DNA from: Actinomycetospora lemnae
GTDB lineage: Bacteria; Actinomycetota; Actinomycetes; Mycobacteriales; Pseudonocardiaceae
Direction: 5' to 3'
Assembly: GCF_028737315.1 (NCBI RefSeq)
Contig: NZ_JAQZAO010000008.1
Location: 248,001-312,000, forward strand
Length of the DNA: 64,000 bases
Positions 49,855 to 56,154 of this stretch are shown piece by piece; the first letter of the stretch is position 1, and each line of letters starts with the position of its first letter. A program made the translations under genes and the position numbers. The notes beneath the pieces are model-generated. The model did no database searches and was not told where the DNA came from. It saw nothing but the letters and a program-made list of their open reading frames with translations.

Positions 49855-50211
49855 CCAGCGCGTCGGTGGCGCTCGCTACATCGAGACCGCCGTTCGGGCT
49901 GCGTGACCGGCGACGCGGTCGCCGCGCGACGCTTCCGCTGGGCCGACAGGGTCTGTACGCCTGCCCGATCGGGTCACGGACCGCGCTGCCGAGCAGCAGA
50001 GCGGGAGCACTCACCGTCACCGAAAACCGACGTCCGGATTCCCTGCGTAACCGCGCCGTGACCCCCTCGTTGACCACCCTGACGTCACTCCCGGGACCCA
50101 TCAAGTCCCGGCGTGGCTCCGCGGGGACACCGTCCGCAGTCCGTGCCCGCAACAGGCGGGCGGACCCATCCGGTCGTCCCGCTCCCCGACACAGCTCTAC
50201 GAGGAGTTCAC
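49855..50211. other. 357-nt intergenic region before the chaplin-like array
   Basis: I see no gene. It holds the first BldN-type promoter of the array (50046-50073), then an unusually long leader of about 130 nt compared with about 60 nt for the other array genes. The last 25 nt contain the shared leader element GCTCCCCGACAC and the ribosome site GAGGAG. Confidence 0.7.
50046..50073 (+). promoter_or_regulatory. BldN-type promoter, array gene 1 (exact consensus)
   Basis: CGTAAC (50046-50051), 16-nt spacer, CGTTGA (50068-50073). This is an exact match to CGTAAC-N16-CGTTGA, the consensus I know for the Streptomyces developmental sigma factor BldN. Confidence 0.75.
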
Positions 50212-50508
50212 GTGATCAAGAAGCTGGGTGTCGTGACGGTCGGCGTGGCCGCCGGCCTCATGGCCGCCGCCCCGTTCGCCTCCGCCACCGAGGGCGGGCA
50301 CCACCACGACGGCGAGCACAAGAGCTCCGGCTCCTGCAACGTCACCGGCGGCTCGGCCGAGGCCAACGGCGGCATCGACGGCGACTCGTTCGCCGGCAAC
50401 CTGCTCGCGCAGGCCCCGGTCGGTGGCGCCAACGCCCTGAACATCGTCTGCAACGACATCCTCAACGACAACGTCAGCGGCAACGCCGTCGACGTCGACG
50501 TCCTCTGA
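50212..50508 (+). CDS. Chaplin-like small secreted protein, array gene 1
   Basis: A 98-residue exported protein. A Sec signal peptide spans 1-25 (VIKKLGVVTVGV...APFASA), then a short His/Glu/Lys-rich segment (TEGGHHHDGEHKSSG), then the shared domain from C42 (CNVTGGSAEANGGIDGDS) to C80 (NIVCNDILN) and a strand-like VDVDVL end. The two cysteines, N-G-G and G-N turns and the GNLLAQAP...NIVCN pattern resemble the chaplin domain (GN-x2-QVP...N-x-CGN), which forms amyloid surface films on aerial hyphae. GTG at 50212 follows GAGGAG. Confidence 0.8.
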   Translation: MIKKLGVVTVGVAAGLMAAAPFASATEGGHHHDGEHKSSGSCNVTGGSAEANGGIDGDSFAGNLLAQAPVGGANALNIVCNDILNDNVSGNAVDVDVL

Positions 50509-50525
50509 GGACTGCACGGCGAGCG

Positions 50526-50553
50526 GACGAGCCGCGCTGACGCGCGGCTCGTC
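50526..50553 (+). terminator. Hairpin after array gene 1
   Basis: GACGAGCCGCGC (50526-50537) and GCGCGGCTCGTC (50542-50553), loop TGAC, 17 nt after the stop. The sequence is unrelated to the GGCCCGG-type hairpins after the later array genes. Confidence 0.75.
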
Positions 50554-50625
50554 CCGGCGGCTCGGGACCCGATCCGTCACCTGCACGACCACTCGAGCAG
50601 TACCGACGATCTCCTTGGGGGAAAC

Positions 50626-50946
50626 ATGTTCAAGAAGGCAGGCGTCGTCACCGTCGCCGTCACCGCGGGCCTGCTCGCGGCCGCGCCCTTCGCCTCGGCC
50701 GGCGAGGCGCACAGCGACGACCACGACCACGACCACAAGAAGAAGAGCCACCACCACGACGACAGCTCGGACTGCAACGTCACCGGTGGCTCCGCCGAGG
50801 CCAACGGCGGCATCAGCGGCGACTCGGTGCTGGGCAACGTCCTCGCCCAGGCGCCGATCGGTGGGGCCAACATCGGCAACATCGTCTGCAACGACATCCT
50901 GAACGACAACCTCAGCGGCAACAGCGTCGCCCTCGACCTGCTCTGA
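50626..50946 (+). CDS. Chaplin-like small secreted protein, array gene 2
   Basis: A 106-residue paralogue: signal peptide 1-25 (MFKKAGVVTVAV...), then the most His/Asp/Lys-rich segment of the array (HSDDHDHDHKKKSHHHDDSS), C50 and C88 with the invariant 37-residue spacing, and G-G-I-S-G-D-S in place of G-G-I-D-G-D-S. The protein ends VALDLL. ATG at 50626 follows TTGGGGGA. It is the only Cys-containing member without a recognisable CGTTG promoter and without the GCTCCCCGACA leader, so it may depend on read-through or another sigma factor. Confidence 0.8.
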   Translation: MFKKAGVVTVAVTAGLLAAAPFASAGEAHSDDHDHDHKKKSHHHDDSSDCNVTGGSAEANGGISGDSVLGNVLAQAPIGGANIGNIVCNDILNDNLSGNSVALDLL

Positions 50947-50986
50947 GGTCCTGACGACGTCCCGCGAGGACGTCCGCCGTACGACG

Positions 50987-51025
50987 ACGAAGGCCCGGCC
51001 ATCCGATCGGTGGCCGGGCCTTCGT
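50987..51025 (+). terminator. Hairpin after array gene 2
   Basis: ACGAAGGCCCGGCCA (50987-51001) and TGGCCGGGCCTTCGT (51011-51025), perfect 15-bp stem; the loop TCCGATCGG is nearly identical to that of the hairpin after gene 4. Confidence 0.85.
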
Positions 51026-51083
51026 GCGTTCCGGGATCGTCCGGCGTGATCCGCCCCGATCGGGCGTAAGCCCCGATGAGGTC

Positions 51084-51111
51084 GTCACCAAACACATCAC
51101 GTCCTCGTTGC
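51084..51111 (+). promoter_or_regulatory. BldN-like promoter, array gene 3
   Basis: GTCAC (51084-51088), 17-nt spacer, CGTTG (51106-51110), within CTCGTTGCTCCGTTCGAG, the variant of the shared 18-nt box. Confidence 0.6.
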
Positions 51112-51177
51112 TCCGTTCGAGGCGGGCTCAGCCATTCGGTCCCGCCGCTGCTCCCCCGACACCTTCCAGGAGTTCTC

Positions 51178-51513
51178 GTGCTGAAGAAGATGGGCGTCGT
51201 CACCGTCGGCGTCTCCGCCGGCCTGCTGGTCGCCGCGCCGTTCGCCTCCGCCCACGAGTCGGGCCACGACTCGGACCACGAGCGCCACGGCGCGGGCTCG
51301 GACTGCAACGTCACCGGCGGCTCGGCCGAGGCCAACGGCGGCATCGACGGCGACTCGTTCGCCGGGAACGTCCTCGCGCAGGCCCCGGTCGGTGGCGCCA
51401 ACGCCCTGAACGTCGTCTGCAACGACATCCTCAACGACAACCTCAGCGGCAACACCGTCGACGTCGAGATCGGCGGCGGCCTCCTGCCCGAGCTGCCCGC
51501 GCCGCCGGTGTAG
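51178..51513 (+). CDS. Chaplin-like small secreted protein, array gene 3
   Basis: A 111-residue paralogue: signal peptide 1-25, variable segment HESGHDSDHERHGAGSD, core domain from C43 to C81, then a C-terminal extension VDVEIGGGLLPELPAPPV that is Pro/Leu-rich. The core reads SFAGNVLAQAPVGGANALNV before VCNDILN, closest to gene 1. GTG at 51178 follows CCAGGAGTTC; the leader has the shared CTCCCCCGACAC element. Monocistronic, with its own promoter and terminator. Confidence 0.82.
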   Translation: MLKKMGVVTVGVSAGLLVAAPFASAHESGHDSDHERHGAGSDCNVTGGSAEANGGIDGDSFAGNVLAQAPVGGANALNVVCNDILNDNLSGNTVDVEIGGGLLPELPAPPV

Positions 51514-51528
51514 GTCCTGACGGACGCC

Positions 51529-51566
51529 ACGACGGCCCGGCCACCGCACGGTGGCCGGGCCGTCGT
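51529..51566 (+). terminator. Hairpin after array gene 3
   Basis: Perfect 17-bp stem ACGACGGCCCGGCCACC (51529-51545) and GGTGGCCGGGCCGTCGT (51550-51566), loop GCAC. Confidence 0.85.
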
Positions 51567-51624
51567 GCTGTCGAGGGCCGATCCGGCGCGCTGTCCCTCC
51601 TTCGGGTGTCGCGACGCGGCCGGT

Positions 51625-51662
51625 CGTGCCGCCGGCGTCGCGCTCTCGTTGAGCCGTCCGAG
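51625..51662 (+). promoter_or_regulatory. BldN-like promoter, array gene 4
   Basis: CGTGCC (51625-51630), 16-nt spacer, CGTTGA (51647-51652), within the conserved 18-nt box CTCGTTGAGCCGTCCGAG (51645-51662). Confidence 0.65.
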
Positions 51663-51728
51663 GCGTGCCCGGGTGCTCATCATCCGCTCGGCCCACGCCC
51701 GCTCCCCGACAGACACTCAGGAGTTCGC

Positions 51729-52127
51729 ATGCTGAAGAAGATGGGCGTCGTCACCGTCGGCGTCACCGCGGGCCTGCTGGCCGCCGCGCCGTTCGCCTCC
51801 GCCACCGAGGGCGGGCACCACCACGACGGCGAGCACAAGAGCTCCGGCTCCTGCAACGTCACCGGCGGCTCGGCCGAGGCCAACGGCGGCATCGACGGCG
51901 ACTCGTTCCTGGGCAACACCCTCGTGCAGGCCCCGATCGGCGGCGCCAACCTGGCCAACATCGTCTGCAACGACATCCTCAACGACAACCTCAGCGGCAA
52001 CACCGTCGAGGTGAGCGTCCTCAGCGCGGACGAGGAGGAGACCGAGGAGCCCGGCGGCGTCGACATCGATCCCGAGGACCTCAACGGCAACGGGGTGCCG
52101 GACGACGAGGAGATCACCGCCACCTGA
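51729..52127 (+). CDS. Chaplin-like small secreted protein, array gene 4, with acidic tail
   Basis: A 132-residue paralogue. Signal peptide 1-25; the segment TEGGHHHDGEHKSSGS is identical to gene 1; core from C42 to C80 (SFLGNTLVQAPIGGANLANI before VCNDILN). A unique acidic C-terminal extension follows: DEEETEEPGG and then DIDPEDLNGNGVPDDEE, whose D-x-N-x-N-G spacing resembles a calcium-binding loop. ATG at 51729 after CAGGAGTTC. Identity to gene 1 in the N-terminal half points to duplication or gene conversion. Confidence 0.82.
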   Translation: MLKKMGVVTVGVTAGLLAAAPFASATEGGHHHDGEHKSSGSCNVTGGSAEANGGIDGDSFLGNTLVQAPIGGANLANIVCNDILNDNLSGNTVEVSVLSADEEETEEPGGVDIDPEDLNGNGVPDDEEITAT

Positions 52128-52148
52128 GCATCCCCTCCCGCAGGACCC

Positions 52149-52185
52149 CGAAGGCCCGGTCATCCGATCGGTGGCCGGGCCTTCG
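52149..52185 (+). terminator. Hairpin after array gene 4
   Basis: CGAAGGCCCGGTCA (52149-52162) and TGGCCGGGCCTTCG (52172-52185), one G-T pair; the TCCGATCGG loop repeats that after gene 2. Confidence 0.85.
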
Positions 52186-52274
52186 TCTGTCCGGGGTACG
52201 GCCTGAATTCCTTCGCCACCGCAGGTTTGCGCAGGGTGTCGTGTCACTCGTTCGGGGATCACCCGTTACCTGAT

Positions 52275-52312
52275 CGTTGCACGGTCCGCCTGACCTCGTT
52301 GTCCCTCCCGAG
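52275..52312 (+). promoter_or_regulatory. BldN-like promoter, array gene 5 (divergent)
   Basis: CGTTGC (52275-52280), 16-nt spacer, CGTTGT (52297-52302), within CTCGTTGTCCCTCCCGAG (52295-52312), the least conserved copy of the box. Confidence 0.5.
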
Positions 52313-52375
52313 GCGCGGTGCCGTGCGCATCCGGTGCGCGGGTCGCGTCCGCTCCCCGACGAACAAGGAGTCGAC

Positions 52376-52714
52376 ATGCTGAAGAAGCTGGGCGTCGTCA
52401 CCGTCGGCGTCTCCGCCGGCCTGCTGGTCGCCGCACCGTTCGCGTCCGCGAGCGAGTCGAGCCACGAGTCCGACCACCACGAGAGCCACGAGTCGAGCCA
52501 CGAGTCGAGCTCGGACTGCAACGTCACCGGCGGCTCCGCCGAGGCCAACGGCGGCATCGACGGCGACTCGTTCCTGGGCAACGCCCTCGTGCAGGCCCCG
52601 GTCGGCGGCAGCAACCTGGGCAACGTCGTCTGCAACGACATCCTCAACGGGAACCTCAGCGGCAACAGCGTCGACGTCGACCTCGGCGGCGGCCTGCCTT
52701 CCCTCCCCGCCTAG
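52376..52714 (+). CDS. Chaplin-like small secreted protein, array gene 5
   Basis: A 112-residue paralogue: signal peptide 1-25, a Ser/Glu/His repeat segment (SSHESDHHESHESSHESSSD) with S-H-E-S units, core from C48 to C86 (SFLGNALVQAPVGGSNLGNV before VCNDILN), and a short Gly/Leu/Pro tail (GGGLPSLPA) like gene 3. ATG at 52376 follows AAGGAGTCGAC. The GCTCCCCGACGAACA leader element is present. Confidence 0.82.
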   Translation: MLKKLGVVTVGVSAGLLVAAPFASASESSHESDHHESHESSHESSSDCNVTGGSAEANGGIDGDSFLGNALVQAPVGGSNLGNVVCNDILNGNLSGNSVDVDLGGGLPSLPA

Positions 52715-52733
52715 GAGCGCGCAAGCGCACCAG

Positions 52734-52770
52734 CGACGGCCCGGCCACCCACGGGGTGGCCGGGTCGTCG
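52734..52770 (+). terminator. Hairpin after array gene 5
   Basis: CGACGGCCCGGCCACCC (52734-52750) and GGGTGGCCGGGTCGTCG (52754-52770), one G-T pair, 3-nt loop. Confidence 0.85.
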
Positions 52771-52843
52771 TGTGTCGGCGTGGTTCATCGGCGCCGTGTT
52801 CCCCGGCCTCCATCCCACGATCGGGGGCATCGGGGCGGAAACC

Positions 52844-52881
52844 GGTAACACCGGCATGACCACCTCGTTGAGCCGTCCGAG
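52844..52881 (+). promoter_or_regulatory. BldN-type promoter, array gene 6
   Basis: GGTAAC (52844-52849), 16-nt spacer, CGTTGA (52866-52871), within the 18-nt box CTCGTTGAGCCGTCCGAG (52864-52881). One mismatch to the BldN consensus. Confidence 0.72.
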
Positions 52882-52945
52882 CGTGGGGGCGCACTCCCCA
52901 GCCATCCAGCCCACGCCGCTCCCCGACACAACCTCTGGAGTTCTC

Positions 52946-53326
52946 GTGCTGAAGAAGCTCAGCGTCGTCACCGTCGGCGTCTCGGCGGGCCTGCTGGTCG
53001 CCGCCCCGTTCGCGTCCGCCCACGAGTCGGGCCACCACGGTCACCACAAGCACCACGACGCCAGCGCCGACTGCAACGTCACCGGCGGCTCGGCCGAGGC
53101 CAACGGCGGCATCGACGGCGACTCGTTCCTGGGCAACGCCCTCGTGCAGGCCCCGATCGGCGGCGCCAACCTGGCCAACATCGTCTGCAACGACATCCTC
53201 AACGGCAACCTCAGCGGCAACGTCGTCGACGTGAACGTGCTGAGCCCCGAGGTCGCGGCGCCCGTCGAGGAGGAGGAAGGGGAGGCCCCGGTCGCGAACC
53301 CGCTCGAGGGCGCTCCGACCGCCTGA
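52946..53326 (+). CDS. Chaplin-like small secreted protein, array gene 6
   Basis: A 126-residue paralogue: signal peptide 1-25 (VLKKLSVVTVGV...), His-rich segment HESGHHGHHKHHDASAD, core from C43 to C81 (SFLGNALVQAPIGGANLANI before VCNDILN), and an acidic Val/Glu/Pro tail (APVEEEEGEAPVANPLEGAP). GTG at 52946 after TGGAGTTCTC. The core is almost identical to gene 4, while the tails differ completely. Confidence 0.82.
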   Translation: MLKKLSVVTVGVSAGLLVAAPFASAHESGHHGHHKHHDASADCNVTGGSAEANGGIDGDSFLGNALVQAPIGGANLANIVCNDILNGNLSGNVVDVNVLSPEVAAPVEEEEGEAPVANPLEGAPTA

Positions 53327-53342
53327 GCAACATCTGGTGCTC

Positions 53343-53381
53343 ACGAAGGGCCCGGTCACCACGCGGTGGCCGGGCCTTCGT
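53343..53381 (+). terminator. Hairpin after array gene 6
   Basis: ACGAAGGGCCCGGTCACC (53343-53360) and GGTGGCCGGGCCTTCGT (53365-53381), with one bulged G and one G-T pair. Confidence 0.8.
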
Positions 53382-53432
53382 CTGCTCCGGGCCCGAGGTT
53401 GATCCCCCGATCGGGTCGATCTCACCCACGCG

Positions 53433-53470
53433 GATCACGAAGACATCACGGCCTCGTTGAGCCGTCCGAG
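53433..53470 (+). promoter_or_regulatory. BldN-like promoter, array gene 7
   Basis: GATCAC (53433-53438), 16-nt spacer, CGTTGA (53455-53460), within the 18-nt box CTCGTTGAGCCGTCCGAG (53453-53470), identical to those of genes 4 and 6. Confidence 0.65.
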
Positions 53471-53536
53471 ACCACGGCGCCGCGCTCCTCCACCGTCCGG
53501 CGCCGTTCCCTTCCCCCGAGCCACACAGGAGTCCCC

Positions 53537-53833
53537 GTGCTGAAGAAGCTGGGCGTCGTCACCGTCGGCGTCACCGCCGGCCTGCTCGCCGCCGCGCCGT
53601 TCGCGTCGGCCGAGTCGCACATCGACGAGAACAACAACGTCACGTCCGAGGGCAGCAACATCGGCGTCGACACGGGCAACCGCATCGGCCAGGGCAACGG
53701 CCAGGGCAACACGTTCAACGGCGTGGAGGTGCCCGGCCTGCCGGACGCGCCGACCCTGCCCGCGGTGCCGCCGCTCTCCGACTTCCTGCCCGAGCTGCCG
53801 AGCCAGTTCGAGCTCCCGGGCATCCCCGCCTGA
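53537..53833 (+). CDS. Divergent small secreted protein, array gene 7 (no cysteines)
   Basis: A 98-residue protein with the same signal peptide (VLKKLGVVTVGV...APFASA) and promoter as its neighbours, but the mature part is different: no cysteine, no His segment, an Asn/Gly-rich stretch (DENNNVTSEGSNIGVDTGNR, then IGQGNGQGNTFNGVEV) and a Pro/Leu-rich tail (PALPxLP-like, ending FELPGIPA). The G-N-x-x-G-Q-G-N pattern is reminiscent of rodlin or curli-type amyloid repeats. GTG at 53537 after CAGGAGTCCC. Confidence 0.75.
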   Translation: MLKKLGVVTVGVTAGLLAAAPFASAESHIDENNNVTSEGSNIGVDTGNRIGQGNGQGNTFNGVEVPGLPDAPTLPAVPPLSDFLPELPSQFELPGIPA

Positions 53834-53852
53834 GGCGCGCTCCGCACGACGA

Positions 53853-53886
53853 CGGGCCCGGTCCACCGCTCGGTGGGCCGGGCCCG
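53853..53886. terminator. Hairpin after array gene 7
   Basis: CGGGCCCGGTCCACCG (53853-53868) and CGGTGGGCCGGGCCCG (53871-53886), one G-T pair. It separates the array from the convergent MFS gene. Confidence 0.85.
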
Positions 53887-53903
53887 TTCGTGTGTCCGGG
53901 GTG

Positions 53904-55640
53904 TCAGCGCCCGACCGTGCCCGCGGTGCCAGCGAAGTGCCGTTGCTGACGATCAGTGTCCGTATCGGTACTTCGATCACCGCGCCCGCCGGTTGCCACG
54001 GCGCCGTCGGGCAGGACGACGACCGGGCAGGGACCGTCCTCGAAGAGCGCGCGGTCGGCGCTCGGCGAGGTGAGCGCGGCCAGCGCCCCGCCCCGCGGGC
54101 GCCCGACGACGACGGCGCGGGCGTGGTGGCGCCGGGCCACCGCGACGAGTGCGCCGCCGACGCCGTCGTGGGCGACGACGGGCGCGAGGGTCTCGGCGGT
54201 CACCGTCGCGTCCCGACCGACGGCCTCCCGCGCGGCGCCCAGGGACCGCTCGAGGCCGGGCCCGGTGTCGGTGTCGGCGGCGGCCGCGGCGTCCACCACG
54301 GCCGATTCCGGGACGTGCACGACGACCAGCGGCGCCTCGAGCAGCGTCGCGAGCCGGCCGCCCGCCGCCGCGACCGCCGGCGCGTGCGGCGACCCGTCGA
54401 CGGCCACGAGGACCGGCCGTGCCGACTCCCCCGTCTCCTCGACGGTCGACTCCCCCACCGTCAGCTCGCCGGTCTCCACGCGCCGCAGCAGGCGGTGGGC
54501 GGTGGCGAGCACCAGCGCGCCGACGGCGACGACCACCGCGCCGACCCAGAACGGGGTGTTCGGCAGGAACGCGTCGGCGAGGAGGCCGGCGATCCACGGG
54601 GCGAGCCCGCCGCCCAGGAAGCGCACGAAGCTGTAGGACGCCGAGGCCACGGGGCGCTCGACCGGGGCCACGGACATGACGGCCTGGGTGACCAACGTGT
54701 TGTTGAGGCCGATCATCGCGCCGGCGACGATCACCGCCCCGATGACGACGCCCGGGGTGTCGTTCCAGGCGGCGATGACGAGCAGGTCCACCGCGAGGAG
54801 CCCGAGGACGAAGTAGAGGACGCGCACGGTGCCGAAGCGCCGCTCGAGGGCCGGGGCGACGAACACCGCGAAGATCGCGACGAGCACGCCCCAGGCGGTG
54901 AAGACGCCGCCGAGGCCGAGCTCGGAGAGCCCGCCCATCGAGTACGGCGAGTACGCGAGCAGCGTGAAGAAGCCCCAGTTGTAGGCGAAGGCGGTCAGCG
55001 CGATCGTCGCGAGGCTGCGGTGGCGCAGCGCCTTGAGCGGGTCGAGCAGCCCGATCGTCCGCGCCGGCTTCGGGGTCTTGTCGAGCAGCACCAGCGTCGC
55101 GATCAGCGCGATCGCCATGAGGACGGCGACGCCGAAGAACGGCGCCCGCCAGCTCACCGAGCCGAGCAGTCCGCCGACGAGCGGACCGAGCGCGATGCCG
55201 ACCCCGAGCGCCGTCTCGTAGAGGATGATTGCGCCGGCGAAACCGCCGCTCGCGGAGGCGACGATGACCGCGAGCGAGGTCGCGATGAACAGGGCGTTGC
55301 CGAGGCCCCAACCGGCACGGAAGCCCACGATCTCGCCGATCGAACCGGACGCCCCGGCGAGGGCGGCGAAGACGACGATGATCGTCAGGCCGGTCAGCAG
55401 CGTCGCCTTGGCACCGATGCGGCTGGAGACCCAGCCGGTGACGAGCATGGCGACCGCGGTGATGAGCAGGTAGCTCGTGAACAGCAGCGAGACCTGCGCG
55501 GGCGTGGCCTCGAGCTGCTCGGCGAGCGCGGGCAGGATCGGGTCGACCAGGCCGATCCCCATGAAGCTGATGACGCAGGCGAAGGCGACGGCCCAGACGG
55601 CCTTCGGTTGGCGGAACGGGCTGTCGGTGGACGTGCTCAC
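53904..55640 (-). CDS. MFS transporter fused to a C-terminal UspA domain
   Basis: A 578-residue fusion. Residues 1-395 are a 12-helix major facilitator (VISFMGIGLVDPILPALAEQ; TGWVSSRIGAKATLLTGLTI), of the drug-efflux type. Residues about 415-545 are a universal stress protein domain (RPVLVAVDGSPHAPAVAAAG ... VGRPRGGALAALTSPSADRA ... CPVVVLP). The G-x2-G-x9-G-S/T ATP-binding motif of UspA is only partly kept. GTG at 55640 overlaps the MarR stop, so the regulator and transporter are co-expressed. Confidence 0.88.
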   Translation of the reverse strand: MSTSTDSPFRQPKAVWAVAFACVISFMGIGLVDPILPALAEQLEATPAQVSLLFTSYLLITAVAMLVTGWVSSRIGAKATLLTGLTIIVVFAALAGASGSIGEIVGFRAGWGLGNALFIATSLAVIVASASGGFAGAIILYETALGVGIALGPLVGGLLGSVSWRAPFFGVAVLMAIALIATLVLLDKTPKPARTIGLLDPLKALRHRSLATIALTAFAYNWGFFTLLAYSPYSMGGLSELGLGGVFTAWGVLVAIFAVFVAPALERRFGTVRVLYFVLGLLAVDLLVIAAWNDTPGVVIGAVIVAGAMIGLNNTLVTQAVMSVAPVERPVASASYSFVRFLGGGLAPWIAGLLADAFLPNTPFWVGAVVVAVGALVLATAHRLLRRVETGELTVGESTVEETGESARPVLVAVDGSPHAPAVAAAGGRLATLLEAPLVVVHVPESAVVDAAAAADTDTGPGLERSLGAAREAVGRDATVTAETLAPVVAHDGVGGALVAVARRHHARAVVVGRPRGGALAALTSPSADRALFEDGPCPVVVLPDGAVATGGRGDRSTDTDTDRQQRHFAGTAGTVGR

Positions 55641-56086
55641 GACGCTCCTCGCGAGGGGTCGACGGGGGTCTGGGTCAGGCGTGACAGGGCACCGGCCGCG
55701 GCGTCGACGGCGGCGCGGTCCTCGGGGCCGAGCTGGTCGAGGAGGTCCGCCAGCCGCGACGCACGGCGGGTGCGCCGGGCGTGGAGGACCTCGCGGCCCG
55801 CGTCGGTCAACGTCACGACCACGGCGCGCCGGTCGCTCGGGTCGTCGCCGCGCGTGGCGAGGCCGTCGCGTTCCAGGCGCGTGACCAGCGCGGTCATGCT
55901 CGGCTGCGTGACGCCCTCGCGGACGGCGAGGTCGGACAGGCGCTGGGGCCCGTCGCGGTCGAGCGTCGCGAGTGTCGACGCCGTCGTCAGGCTGAGGTCA
56001 CGGCTCGCGGTGGAGCGCAGGACCCACGCCGCGAAGGCGTCGAGCGCGGCGGCGGTGGCCAGGCGCGCGTCGGTCGGTGCGGTCAC
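55637..56086 (-). CDS. MarR-family transcriptional regulator
   Basis: A 149-residue winged-helix repressor: LTTASTLATLDRDGPQRLSD, VTQPSMTALVTRLERDGLAT and the wing DDPSDRRAVVVTLTDAG. It is the first gene of a two-gene operon with the MFS-UspA transporter, the usual drug-responsive arrangement. GTG at 56086. An A+T-richer stretch just upstream probably holds its operator. Confidence 0.9.
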   Translation of the reverse strand: MTAPTDARLATAAALDAFAAWVLRSTASRDLSLTTASTLATLDRDGPQRLSDLAVREGVTQPSMTALVTRLERDGLATRGDDPSDRRAVVVTLTDAGREVLHARRTRRASRLADLLDQLGPEDRAAVDAAAGALSRLTQTPVDPSRGAS

Positions 56087-56092
56087 CGAACC

Positions 56093-56112
56093 GTTGTATC
56101 ACCTAACTATGT
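56093..56112. promoter_or_regulatory. Candidate MarR operator/promoter stretch
   Basis: GTTGTATCACCTAACTATG, a rare A+T-rich patch 7-26 nt upstream of the marR GTG. On the minus strand it reads TAGTTAGGTGATAC; the symmetry is imperfect. Confidence 0.35.
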
Positions 56113-56154
56113 TCTTCGCCGTGATGGCGACCGTCCCTCGAGGGCGCGCGGGGA

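Noticed and set aside
50047-50071. Generic SigE/SigH-type ECF promoter (GGAAC-CGTT)
   Set aside because: The -35 elements read GTAAC or GTNAC, not GGAAC, and the -10 extends to CGTTGA; BldN-type fits better.
52265-52300. GTTACC at 52265 as the -35 of the gene 5 promoter
   Set aside because: The spacer to CGTT would be 27 nt, too long; the weaker CGTTGC at 16 nt is used instead.
50340-53180. Regularly spaced near-identical DNA blocks that look like a direct-repeat array
   Set aside because: The blocks encode the conserved CNVTGGSAEANGG core of the tandem paralogues; spacing is about 500-600 nt and there are no CRISPR-sized repeats or cas genes.
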